From: Sulfitobacter sp. HNIBRBA3233
GTDB taxonomy: Bacteria; Pseudomonadota; Alphaproteobacteria; Rhodobacterales; Rhodobacteraceae
DNA length: 64,000 bases
Direction: 5' to 3'
Assembly: GCF_040149665.1 (NCBI RefSeq)
Contig: NZ_JBEFLP010000002.1
Coordinates: 310,001-374,000, forward strand
In this document: positions 1 to 7,471 of the stretch, piece by piece
Numbering within the stretch: the stretch's first letter is position 1
How the letters are laid out: each line of letters begins with the position of its first letter
The notes under the pieces: model-generated
Seen by the model: only the letters and a program-made list of their open reading frames with translations
What the model was told of the DNA's origin: nothing
The model's database searches: none
Position numbers and translations under genes: made by a program

Positions 1-112
1 CGTCATAGCGTATCGCCAGCGCCTGCCGCTCGGTCAACCGCGCGTAGTGGACCACCTCGCGGCTGCAAATCGGGCAGCTGCCATTATACAGGACTTCCGT
101 TTCTTGTTTCAT
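1..112 (-). CDS. DCC-family thiol-disulfide oxidoreductase-like protein (partial)
   Basis: Only the first 37 codons are in the window; the gene continues past the left edge. The start ATG is at 112-110. The N-terminus reads YNGSCPICSREV, which carries the CxxC and the preceding Tyr-Asn/Asp-Gly typical of the DCC (DUF393, YuxK-like) family of small predicted thiol-disulfide oxidoreductases. Substrates of this family are generally unknown. It lies 38 bp downstream of the 151-504 gene on the same strand, so it may be co-transcribed with it and fall under the same LexA-box promoter (inference). The family call is good; nothing can be said about the C-terminal half. Confidence 0.8.
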   Translation of the reverse strand, partial: MKQETEVLYNGSCPICSREVVHYARLTERQALAIRYD

Positions 113-150
113 GCCCCACAACTAGCGTGCGATCCGCCTGCGCACAGCCG

Positions 151-504
151 TCAACGCGGTTTGTTGCTGTCGATCCAGCGCGACATGAGCGCGCGGTCGC
201 GGAAACACTCCGGCGGCACGTCGGTGCGTTTCAGCGCGGCGATTCGCTCGGCAAAGCCGACCTGCTTGGAGGAAGGATAGGAATTGAACGCCGACGGGCG
301 CGGCCGGTGGGCATCTATCCATTTCGACAGCTGCTCGCGGTCGCCCTCGATCCCCTTTGGCAGAACGTCACCGGTTTTCGCGGCCAGAACCCGCGCAAAG
401 CCCAGCTGCTTTTCGGTCGCAGGCTGACGGGTCTGCAACGGCAGTTCGGGCTCAACCGGAACGACAGCGTCGAAAAGACCGGGAATACTTGGCTGAAAGG
501 ACAT
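151..504 (-). CDS. Small tandem-repeat protein under a LexA box
   Basis: This 117-residue protein starts at the ATG at 504 with AAGGAG just upstream. It has a short N-terminal segment (PSIPGLFDAVV) followed by two copies of one ~40-residue unit. Copy 1 (about 29-69) begins ATEKQLGFARVLA and ends LSKWIDAHRP; copy 2 (about 76-117) begins SSKQVGFAERIA and ends MSRWIDSNKP. Each unit has a KQ-GFA helix, a variable P-rich centre and a terminal WID motif. Similar KQ-x-x-FA units occur as appended domains in some DNA-processing proteins, which would suit a DNA-related role, but I do not recognise a named family. A perfect alphaproteobacterial LexA box sits 38 bp upstream of the start, so SOS induction is predicted. 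Confidence 0.75.
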   Translation of the reverse strand: MSFQPSIPGLFDAVVPVEPELPLQTRQPATEKQLGFARVLAAKTGDVLPKGIEGDREQLSKWIDAHRPRPSAFNSYPSSKQVGFAERIAALKRTDVPPECFRDRALMSRWIDSNKPR

Positions 505-541
505 CGGAATGCTCCTTGTTCTGTCTCTGACCCAAAAGATA

Positions 542-556
542 GAACATTAGGGGAAC
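542..556 (-). promoter_or_regulatory. Predicted LexA (SOS) box
   Basis: Read on the minus strand this is GTTC-CCCTAAT-GTTC, an exact match to the alphaproteobacterial LexA consensus GTTC-N7-GTTC. It lies 38 nt upstream of the ATG of the 151-504 gene, a position where bound LexA would block transcription. The next gene to the right (rimO, ending at 686) points into this interval, so the only promoter the box can serve is that of the 151-504 gene and perhaps the DCC gene after it. Confidence 0.7.
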
Positions 557-685
557 ATTTCAAGTGCCATACCTGCAGGCAAGGCTGAAAACCGCGCATG
601 CCTTGGCGGTTGCGCGGTCCCGTTTCTCCATTTTGCCTGTAAACTCAAATCCGGCCCGAACAGCCGGGCGCATGGGTTGCGGGGG

Positions 686-2056
686 TCAGGCCAGCCGCCC
701 CCACAGATCGTATTCTCCGGCCTCGTCCACCTCGACTGTGACGATGTCGCCGACGGACAGCCCTTCGAAGCCTTCGTCGATAAAGAGGCTTCCGTCGATT
801 TCGGGGGCATCCGCCTTGGTCCGGCAGGTTGCGGCATCGGCGTCGATCTCGTCGACGATCACCTCCATCCGCTTGCCGACCTTGGCGGCAAGCTTTGCTT
901 CGGAAATCGCCTGTGCCTTTTCCATGAAGCGGTCCCAGCGGTCCTGCTTGATCTCTTCCGGCACATGGTCGGGCAGCGCGTTCGACCGCGCCCCCGCCAC
1001 GTTCTCGTACTGGAAACACCCGACCCGGTCGAGCTGCGCCTCGTCGAGCCAGTCCAGCAGCGTCTGGAATTCGGCTTCGGTCTCTCCGGGATAGCCCACG
1101 ATGAAAGTCGACCGCAGGGTGATGTCCGGACACACAGACCGCCAGGCGGCGATTTCGTCCAGCGTCTTGGACGCCGCGGCGGGGCGCGCCATGCGTTTGA
1201 GCGTATCGGGATGCGCGTGCTGGAACGGAATATCGAGGTAGGGCAATACCAGCCCCTCCGCCATCAGCGGGATCAACTGGCGCACGTGCGGGTACGGGTA
1301 GACATAGTGCAGCCGGACCCACGCCCCGAGGCTGCCCAGATCGCGCGCGAGGTCGGTGATATGCGCGCGGTGGCCGCGATCCTCGGCATGTTTGATGTCA
1401 ACGCCGTAGGCGGAGGTATCTTGGCTGATCACCAGCAGTTCCTTCACGCCGCTTTCAACCAGCTTCTCCGCCTCGCGCAGCACGGCGTGGGCCGGACGGC
1501 TTTGCAGGCGCCCGCGCATATCCGGGATGATGCAGAATTTGCACTTGTGGTTGCAGCCCTCGGAGATCTTCAGATAGCTGAAATGCCGCGGCGTCAGCGA
1601 CACGCCGGACGCGGGCAGAAGATCGATGAACGGATCGGGCGCCGGCGGCACGGCCTTGTGCACCGCGTCGAGCACCTGCTCGTACTGGTGCGGGCCGGTG
1701 ACCGCCAGTACCTTGGGGTGCGCACCGGTGATGTAATCGGGCTCCGCCCCCAGACAGCCGGTCACGATCACGCGCCCGTTCTCTGTCAGGGCCTCTCCGA
1801 TGGCATCGAGGCTTTCGGCCTTGGCCGAATCCAGAAACCCGCAGGTGTTCACGATGACCGCGTCCGCACCGGCATAATCGGGCGAGATCGCGTAGCCTTC
1901 GGCGCGCAGCCGGGTCAGGATCCGTTCACTGTCCACCAGCGCCTTGGGACAGCCGAGGCTGACCATGCCGACAGTCGGCTGGCCCGCGCGCGGCTGCGGG
2001 TCGATACGCGCCTTCGGCGCAAGGTCGGGGCGGAGGTTCGGTGGATTGGTGCTCAT
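686..2056 (-). CDS. rimO: Ribosomal protein uS12 methylthiotransferase RimO
   Basis: RimO is a radical-SAM enzyme with two [4Fe-4S] clusters that methylthiolates an aspartate of ribosomal protein S12. The chosen ATG (2056) gives 456 residues, normal for the family; the open frame runs further upstream but that part reads like shadow sequence of the rhodanese gene. The N-terminal UPF0004 cysteines are C36 (SLGCPKA), C72 (NTCGF) and C101 (TGCLG). The radical-SAM CxxxCxxC is C168/C172/C175 (GCNHKCKFC). A TRAM-like C-terminus ([19 protein letters not shown]) follows, and that domain separates RimO/MiaB from other radical-SAM proteins. GCPKA favours RimO over MiaB. It is followed on the minus strand by a 130-bp gap to the LexA box. 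Confidence 0.95.
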   Translation of the reverse strand: MSTNPPNLRPDLAPKARIDPQPRAGQPTVGMVSLGCPKALVDSERILTRLRAEGYAISPDYAGADAVIVNTCGFLDSAKAESLDAIGEALTENGRVIVTGCLGAEPDYITGAHPKVLAVTGPHQYEQVLDAVHKAVPPAPDPFIDLLPASGVSLTPRHFSYLKISEGCNHKCKFCIIPDMRGRLQSRPAHAVLREAEKLVESGVKELLVISQDTSAYGVDIKHAEDRGHRAHITDLARDLGSLGAWVRLHYVYPYPHVRQLIPLMAEGLVLPYLDIPFQHAHPDTLKRMARPAAASKTLDEIAAWRSVCPDITLRSTFIVGYPGETEAEFQTLLDWLDEAQLDRVGCFQYENVAGARSNALPDHVPEEIKQDRWDRFMEKAQAISEAKLAAKVGKRMEVIVDEIDADAATCRTKADAPEIDGSLFIDEGFEGLSVGDIVTVEVDEAGEYDLWGRLA

Positions 2057-2097
2057 GGCCGAGCCTATAGGGCACGCACGGCGCTTCGGCAATCGTT

Positions 2098-2577
2098 TCA
2101 GGGCCGCGCCACCGGCAAACCGGCGCCGATCCAGCCCGGCCCAGCTCCCGAGCCCAGCATGCCTTCGGGCACGTCGTAGACGGTGTCGAAGCCCGCCGCG
2201 CGCAGCCGCTTGGTCAACCCCCGCGAGCGCACGCCGCGCGCACAGATCAGCGCGAGTGCCGCGCTGCGGTCCCCGTCCAGCTCGCGCAGGAGCGCATCGG
2301 TGAAATCCGCGCGCCGCATGTCGATGGGCACGGCGTGGCGCCCGATGCCGGTGCGTGCCCATTCATCGGGGCGGCGGATGTCGATCAGGGTGATCTCGCC
2401 GCGCCGGGCTGCGGCAGCGGCGTCGGTCACGCTCAGCGAAGCCGCATCGATCCGCGCGCCGGTGTTGAACCAACGCATCGCGCCAATGCCGCCGAGCGCC
2501 ACCGCGCCGAACAAGAAACCCCGCCGCAGAACTCCGCGGCGGGGCGCCTTGATGTCCGGTGAGGGGGCGCCGGACAT
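2098..2577 (-). CDS. Rhodanese-like domain protein with N-terminal export or anchor segment
   Basis: This 159-residue protein has a positively charged N-terminus containing [12 protein letters not shown] and a hydrophobic stretch (about 21-36), resembling a twin-arginine signal or membrane anchor. A single rhodanese domain (about 48-157) follows. The active-site loop is C112 in CARGVRS, with the conserved DIRRPDEW motif (about 66-73) before it and DVPEGMLG near the end. Single-domain rhodaneses move sulfane sulfur; the periplasmic substrate here is unknown. It is 6 bp downstream of the YHS-domain gene, so the two are probably one transcript, which suggests a shared periplasmic sulfur or metal role (inference). 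Confidence 0.85.
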   Translation of the reverse strand: MSGAPSPDIKAPRRGVLRRGFLFGAVALGGIGAMRWFNTGARIDAASLSVTDAAAAARRGEITLIDIRRPDEWARTGIGRHAVPIDMRRADFTDALLRELDGDRSAALALICARGVRSRGLTKRLRAAGFDTVYDVPEGMLGSGAGPGWIGAGLPVARP

Positions 2578-2583
2578 CCGTGG

Positions 2584-3108
2584 TCAGCCCTTTGGCGCCT
2601 GAGAGGACCACTTGGGAATGGATCTGTCCGAGGCAGGCTTGGGATCAAGGCTGGGCCAATTGCTTTCCGAACGATCGAGATTGCCGGAAATATCCCCTTC
2701 CCAGAAGCCCGCGACATTGCGCGAGACGTTGAGATAGAGCTTGTCATCGACGATGCGCCACAGGGTCGGATTGCCCGGTGATTTGCCGCCCTTGGCGACC
2801 CCGAAGGCACAGTGGCCGTCATACTGCGGCGCGTATTTCGCGGGATCGGCGAGAAACCTGTCGCGGTTTTCGACGCTGGAGAAGGCAAAGGTCGCGCCAT
2901 TGTAATCGGCGGTAATGTCCCTGTTGCCCGGCACCGGGGCAGGCTGGCTCTGACCGACCGGGTTCTGGGGCAGGGCGAAATAGGCAACCACATCGTATCC
3001 CGACGCGGCAAAACCGGTATCGTCTACGTATTGTTCTCCGGCATGGAGATGACTGGCAAAGGCGATCGCCGTTGCGGCGGCGGCAATGGTGAGGGCAAAG
3101 CGGGTCAT
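2584..3108 (-). CDS. Exported YHS-domain protein
   Basis: The start at 3108 is preceded by AGGAGACACTG, a good ribosome-binding site; an in-frame ATG nine codons upstream has none. The 174-residue product has a signal peptide (MTRFALTIAAAATAIAFASHLHA). The domain that follows contains the YHS-family features GYDVVAYF, YNGATFAFSSVENRDRFLADPAKYAPQ (split here only for description) and an HCAFGVAKG segment with one cysteine and one histidine. Such domains are often linked to heavy-metal or copper handling, but no substrate is shown. It probably forms a two-gene operon with the rhodanese at 2098-2577. Confidence 0.8.
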   Translation of the reverse strand: MTRFALTIAAAATAIAFASHLHAGEQYVDDTGFAASGYDVVAYFALPQNPVGQSQPAPVPGNRDITADYNGATFAFSSVENRDRFLADPAKYAPQYDGHCAFGVAKGGKSPGNPTLWRIVDDKLYLNVSRNVAGFWEGDISGNLDRSESNWPSLDPKPASDRSIPKWSSQAPKG

Positions 3109-3242
3109 CAGTGTCTCCTGTGTTTCGGCACCCATGGTGCCTCGTGAAACCGAGATTAGACGCCGAATATCCCGCCAGCCTACAGAAACCGTGTGACCTC
3201 GCGGCGATGTGACAGCGCCGTGAGACCGCGCCTGATCGGCCC

Positions 3243-4028
3243 CTAGCGAAGCTTGGGCGGGCTGTCGGGGTCGCTTCCGGGCATACGCGGCGTTTTCTGG
3301 AGGGCTTCCATCTGTGGCAGATCAAAGCGCAAGCCGACCTTCATCAGTTTCTGTACCACCGGGTCGGTGTGGTTGAAGAACCCCACGTCCATCGCGCCCG
3401 CCTCGATCCCCGAGAATGTCAGCGCTTCGGACGCGGCGCGCACCAGCGCCTGTTGCGCGCGGGGGATGGCATCGACAAAGGCCAGAAGATGCCCGCGCCC
3501 GCCGCCCTCGTAGGTGACGCCGACCAGCCAGGCGTTCGCCGCCATGCCGGTGGCCGTAGCCAGCTTGGCGTCGATTGCCTCGATCAGGCTTTCTGGAAGG
3601 CCCTTGGGCGGCAACACGGTTTCGATCCGTGCCTCGACCTCGCCGGCCTCCTGGCTGAGGGTGTCGCGCAGCCACGCGACCGAGGTGTCAGGCAGCAGGA
3701 TGGACGAAGGCGCGACACCGAGGTTCAGCGCGATGCCAAAGGGCTGGCCCTCAAGCATCGCTGCCACATTGCGCCCCGAAAGCGCGACGTAGGAGGCCGA
3801 TGCACCCGCATATTCCGCCAGCCGCTCGGCACGGTCGAAGGCCAGCAGATACGCTGCCCCTTCGTGGTCCAGCACCTGTGGCTCGATCTGGTCGCCATCG
3901 GGCTCGCGCTCCAGCAGCAGATAGACCTCGATATCTGCCATGCGTTCGTAGAACCGCAAACGCGCGGTATCGTCGGATTCATCCGCCATCATGGCGGCAT
4001 GGGCACGGTCGAGCGGTGTCTCGGTCAT
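3243..4028 (-). CDS. SseB-family protein
   Basis: This 261-residue cytoplasmic protein contains an SseB N-terminal-like region (about 1-125: RFYERMADIEVYLLLE, then LAFDRAERLAEYAG and SGRNVAAMLEGQPFGIALN) followed by a second domain ending in FNHTDPVVQKL. SseB-type domains are widespread but functionally undefined outside enteric bacteria, where the name comes from a sulfurtransferase-linked locus. Its ATG overlaps the stop of the uracil-DNA-glycosylase-like gene as ATGA (4025-4028), showing translational coupling in the order UDG-like then SseB-like. The open frame upstream of 4028 is a shadow of the UDG gene. Confidence 0.75.
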   Translation of the reverse strand: MTETPLDRAHAAMMADESDDTARLRFYERMADIEVYLLLEREPDGDQIEPQVLDHEGAAYLLAFDRAERLAEYAGASASYVALSGRNVAAMLEGQPFGIALNLGVAPSSILLPDTSVAWLRDTLSQEAGEVEARIETVLPPKGLPESLIEAIDAKLATATGMAANAWLVGVTYEGGGRGHLLAFVDAIPRAQQALVRAASEALTFSGIEAGAMDVGFFNHTDPVVQKLMKVGLRFDLPQMEALQKTPRMPGSDPDSPPKLR

Positions 4029-4609
4029 TGCATCACCTCGGCAACGGCGGTTTGCAGGCGGGGGATGACCTCGGCCTCGAACCACGGGTTTTTCTTCAGC
4101 CACCCTGTATTGCGCCATGACGGGTGCGGCAAGGCGAAGACGCCAGGCGGATGGTCGCGCCAGCCGCGCACCGCATCGGTCACCTTGGTGAAACCGGGCA
4201 GGTGATAGCGCATCGCGTGACCTCCGATCAGCACGGTCAGGCGAATGTCGGGCAGCATCGCCAGCGCGTCGGCGCGCCATGTCTTCCAGCAGACGGGCGG
4301 CGGCGGCAGGTCCGACCCCTTTGCGTCATAGCCCGGAAAACAGAACGCCATCGGCACGATCGCCACCCGGCTGCGATCATAGAAGGCGTCCTCGTCAAGA
4401 CCCAACCACGACCGCAGGCGTACCCCTGAGGCATCCCAGAAGGGGGTATTGGCGCGATGCACCTTCATCCCCGGGGCCTGACTGGCGATCAGCAGCCGCG
4501 CACCGGGTTCGAACCAGACCACCGGATTGGGCCGATGGCCAGTGGCGGTCTTGGCAAAACGCTCTGAACACAGGGTGCAAGCGCTCAGGGGCGCGCGGAT
4601 ATCCTTCAT
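4025..4609 (-). CDS. Uracil-DNA glycosylase superfamily protein
   Basis: This 194-residue protein has the superfamily layout: an N-terminal CTLC pair (about residues 11-14), the motif-A-like loop ASQAPGMKVH (about 43-52), a central VLIGGHAM strand and the C-terminal motif-B-like PHPSWRN. These match small family-4-like or UDG-superfamily proteins that act on deaminated bases. The usual acidic residue of motif A is absent, so catalysis may differ or be lost. The ATG at 4609 gives a family-typical length; the longer open frame upstream has the composition of a shadow. It is coupled by ATGA to the downstream SseB-like gene. Confidence 0.7.
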   Translation of the reverse strand: MKDIRAPLSACTLCSERFAKTATGHRPNPVVWFEPGARLLIASQAPGMKVHRANTPFWDASGVRLRSWLGLDEDAFYDRSRVAIVPMAFCFPGYDAKGSDLPPPPVCWKTWRADALAMLPDIRLTVLIGGHAMRYHLPGFTKVTDAVRGWRDHPPGVFALPHPSWRNTGWLKKNPWFEAEVIPRLQTAVAEVMQ

Positions 4610-4992
4610 CCTGCCCGAGGTAGGTGGCGCAGCGGCCTTTCCAAGGGCCACGGGGAAGGCGGGCACCGGCTGCTCGCCTTTCCCCTGCACCATCAGGGGC
4701 GCCGCTTGCGTAGGGATTTGGCGCGCTGGGCGACGGGCCGGCTCGCTTCCGGCGAAGCCGCGCGAAAGGCCGGGGCAGGCACGCCGCGTCCTGCCGCCGC
4801 CGACCCGCATCCAACCGGCGCGAAGGGCCAGTTCGGATGCCCCCGCAAAGCCGCGCGTTTCGCGCTTCTGCGTGTTGTACATTTGTTTCCGATTGAGACA
4901 TAATATGGTCAAGATCGGCTGATAGTAGGGTGGTTCAATCCCCCGAAGAGGGGCATTTTCTTACCCGCAAGCCGAACCGGAGCAGGCGCGCA
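4610..4992 (+). promoter_or_regulatory. 383-bp gene-free interval with a likely promoter for the exporter operon
   Basis: This is a divergent interval between the UDG-like gene and the KpsT-like gene. The right half is locally AT-rich. A plausible sigma-70-type element is TTGTAC at 4875-4880 and CATAAT at 4899-4904, 18 bp apart and about 90 bp before the KpsT-like start. The left half is GC-rich and open in several frames, but none has convincing coding character. Confidence 0.4.
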
Positions 4993-5652
4993 ATGCTGGA
5001 ATTTCGCAACGTTTCCAAGTCCTTCTGGACTGGCACGCAACACAAGGTCATTCTTGACCAGGTGTCTTTCCGCGTGGAGTTGGGCAATTCCCTGGGCATC
5101 CTAGCCCCGAACGGCACGGGCAAGACGACCCTGATCAACATGATGGCCGGCCTTGAGAAGCCCGACGACGGAGAGATCGTGCGCGATTGCAAGATCTCCT
5201 TCCCGCTGGGGTTCATGGGCGGGGTGGTGTCGAAGGTCTCCGCGATGGAGAACGCGCGCTACATCGCGCGCCTCTACGGTCTGGACCCCGACTATGTCGA
5301 AAGCTTCTGCCGCTGGCTGTGTGGGCTCGGCGAATATTTCGACCAGCCCGTCGGCACCTATTCTTCCGGGATGCGGTCGCGGTTTTCTTTCGCGCTGTTG
5401 CTCGCCCTCGATTTCGATATGTATCTGATCGACGAGGGGATGCCGGCGACCACGGATGTGGAATTCAATAGAAAGGCAGGCGAAATCCTGCAGGAACGGC
5501 TGCGTACGACGACGATCATCATCGTCTCGCACCAGCCCGAAACGCTAGAGAAATTTGCGCGCTCGGCGGCGGTTCTGATGAACGGCCAGCTGAACGTCTT
5601 CGATAGCTTGGAAGAAGCGAAACGGCTCTATGACTACCAAACCCAAAGCTAG
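4993..5652 (+). CDS. kpsT: Polysaccharide ABC transporter ATP-binding protein (KpsT-like)
   Basis: This 219-residue ATPase powers export of capsular or related polysaccharide across the inner membrane. It has a Walker A at 38-46 (APNGTGKTT, with Ala replacing the usual first Gly), an LSGG-equivalent YSSGMRSRFSF and a Walker B LIDEGM, all typical of the KpsT/BexA group; the H-loop is IVSHQPE. The ATG at 4993 follows GGAG by about 10 nt. The frame is open from 4930, but KpsT proteins begin close to the first beta strand, as here. It overlaps the next gene by 23 bp. No KpsM-like permease gene is nearby, so the permease must be elsewhere. Confidence 0.85.
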   Translation: MLEFRNVSKSFWTGTQHKVILDQVSFRVELGNSLGILAPNGTGKTTLINMMAGLEKPDDGEIVRDCKISFPLGFMGGVVSKVSAMENARYIARLYGLDPDYVESFCRWLCGLGEYFDQPVGTYSSGMRSRFSFALLLALDFDMYLIDEGMPATTDVEFNRKAGEILQERLRTTTIIIVSHQPETLEKFARSAAVLMNGQLNVFDSLEEAKRLYDYQTQS

Positions 5653-7342
5653 AAAGTTCCGCATCAAGCGCAGCCCGTCAGCAACGACGGAAGCCCCGAC
5701 GCCCGCCGCCGAAGCGCCGGCCAAGCCCTCTGTCGCAGAAAGGCCGGCCAAGCCGCTGGTCACGCCCTCGCCGGCGGCGGATGCGAAAGCGCCCGAAGCC
5801 ACCGAGAAGCCCGCCGCGCCGCAGCCCGAAAGCGCGGCCGCGAAGTCCGGCGATGTCGCTTCCGCGTCCGAAGTCAGCGGCGAGCTTGATATCGACGCGA
5901 TCCGCCGCGAGGGGCTGACGGGGCGCCAGTTGCGCATGGCGCGCCGGGTGGCGCAAAAGCACGGGTTGCCCGCGACGTCGGATTTCGATGCGGTGCGCCT
6001 GTTGCGCGAACGCGGGATTGATCCGTTCCAGCGCTCCAACATGCTCGAACTCGTGGTGCCGCAGCAGGGCGAGGGCGAAACCCCCGGCCTGCCCGCGCGA
6101 AGCGGGGCGGACGGCAAGGGCAACGTTCAGCTGCCGCAGACCGTACCGATGGGCCGCGGCAACCTGCCATCCACGGAAACCGCCAGTCCGATGGAACGCC
6201 GGATGCGCGAGATTTCGGAAATTCAGCGCGACATCACGCAGCGCCGCCGCCGCAAGATGGGCCTGCTGATGGTGCGTCTGGCGTTCTTTGTGCTGATCCC
6301 GACCTTCATCGCGGGGTACTACTTCTACAAGATCGCGACACCCATGTACGCGACCGACAGCCAGTTCCTGATCATCCAGAACGAAGGCGGCGGTGGCCAG
6401 AGCCCGCTGGGCGGCCTTCTTCCCACACAGTTCGCTAACAGCGCCGACAGCATCGCCACACAGGCCTACCTGCAATCGAAGGACGCGATGCTGCGCCTCG
6501 ACGAGGATGCCGGATTCAAAGCGCATTTCACCGATGAAAGCATCGACCCGATCCAGCGCCTGAACGCCAATCCGACCAATGAAGAGGCCTACAAGCTCTA
6601 CAAGAAGAACATCAAGATCGGATATGATCCGACCGAGGGCGTGATCCGCATGGAAGTCATCGCCACTGATCCCGAGGTTGCCACTCAATTCTCCGAAAGA
6701 CTGCTGAAATACGCCGAGGAGCGGGTCAACAACCTCAGCCAGCAGAAACGCGAGGACGGGATGCGCGACGCGCAGGCCGCCTACGAGACCGCGATGCGGA
6801 ACAGGCGTGACGCGCAGCAGCGGCTGATCGAGCTTCAGGTGGCGAACGGGGTGGATCCCGAAGCGGTCATCGGTGCGATCCGGTCCCAGATCACCCAGTA
6901 CGAGACGCTGTTGATCGAAAAGCAGCTCGAACTCGCCGCGCTGATGGACAACCCGCGCCCGAACCGCGCGAAGGTGGACGGTGTGCAGGGGGATGTGCGC
7001 CGGCTGGAGGCGCAGCTGGACCAGCTGAACGACAAGCTCAACAATGCAACCGCCGGGGAAAACTCGCTGGCGCGGCAGGCGGTGACGCTGCAACTGGCGC
7101 AGGCCGATCTGGTGAATGCGGATGCGAACATGCAGCTTGCCCAGACGGGGCTTGAGGCGGCGCGCACCGAAGCGGTGCGGCAGGTGCGCTATCTGACGGT
7201 CGCCGTGCGTCCCGTCCCCAGTGACGAGCCGAGCTATCCGCGCAAGTTCGAGAACACGATCCTCGCCTTCCTGATCTTCGGAGGGATTTATCTCATGCTG
7301 TCGCTGACGGCGTCGATCCTGCGCGAACAGGTCACGTCCTGA
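5630..7342 (+). CDS. kpsE: Capsule polysaccharide export inner-membrane protein (KpsE-like) with long N-terminal extension
   Basis: This 570-residue protein is a polysaccharide co-polymerase/exporter partner of the KpsE/BexC/CtrB type. It has a TM segment at about 210-231 (RLAFFVLIPTFIAGYYFY), a large periplasmic region with strong heptads (about 360-520) and a second TM near the C-terminus (ILAFLIFGGIYLMLSL). The family usually has only a few dozen residues before TM1. Here about 205 residues precede it: an Ala/Pro/Lys-rich linker (10-85), a compact helical segment (about 90-140, LDIDAIRREGLTGRQLRMARR) and another linker. It overlaps the KpsT-like gene, so the two are co-translated. Confidence 0.85.
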   Translation: MTTKPKARKFRIKRSPSATTEAPTPAAEAPAKPSVAERPAKPLVTPSPAADAKAPEATEKPAAPQPESAAAKSGDVASASEVSGELDIDAIRREGLTGRQLRMARRVAQKHGLPATSDFDAVRLLRERGIDPFQRSNMLELVVPQQGEGETPGLPARSGADGKGNVQLPQTVPMGRGNLPSTETASPMERRMREISEIQRDITQRRRRKMGLLMVRLAFFVLIPTFIAGYYFYKIATPMYATDSQFLIIQNEGGGGQSPLGGLLPTQFANSADSIATQAYLQSKDAMLRLDEDAGFKAHFTDESIDPIQRLNANPTNEEAYKLYKKNIKIGYDPTEGVIRMEVIATDPEVATQFSERLLKYAEERVNNLSQQKREDGMRDAQAAYETAMRNRRDAQQRLIELQVANGVDPEAVIGAIRSQITQYETLLIEKQLELAALMDNPRPNRAKVDGVQGDVRRLEAQLDQLNDKLNNATAGENSLARQAVTLQLAQADLVNADANMQLAQTGLEAARTEAVRQVRYLTVAVRPVPSDEPSYPRKFENTILAFLIFGGIYLMLSLTASILREQVTS

Positions 7343-7372
7343 TCCCTGCGGCTCTCGCGCTTCGCCTGTGAA

Positions 7373-7402
7373 AAACACCCGCCGGTCCTCCGGCGGGTGT
7401 TT
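7373..7402. terminator. Bidirectional intrinsic terminator
   Basis: A perfect 13-bp stem (AAACACCCGCCGG / CCGGCGGGTGTTT) with a TCCT loop sits between the convergent KpsE-like gene (ends 7342) and opgH (ends 7472). It has a TTT end on the plus strand and TTTTT on the minus strand, so it can serve both genes. Confidence 0.85.
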
Positions 7403-7471
7403 CCATGTTTGCCGTGGGCATATGCGCGGCCCCTGCGAGGACACCCCGATAAGGGGTGGAGGAGCCCCCGC

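Noticed and set aside
5678..7444. A 588-residue minus-strand frame opposite the KpsE-like gene
   Set aside because: Composition is His/Arg-rich shadow sequence and it has no domain; the plus-strand protein has TM helices and coiled coil.
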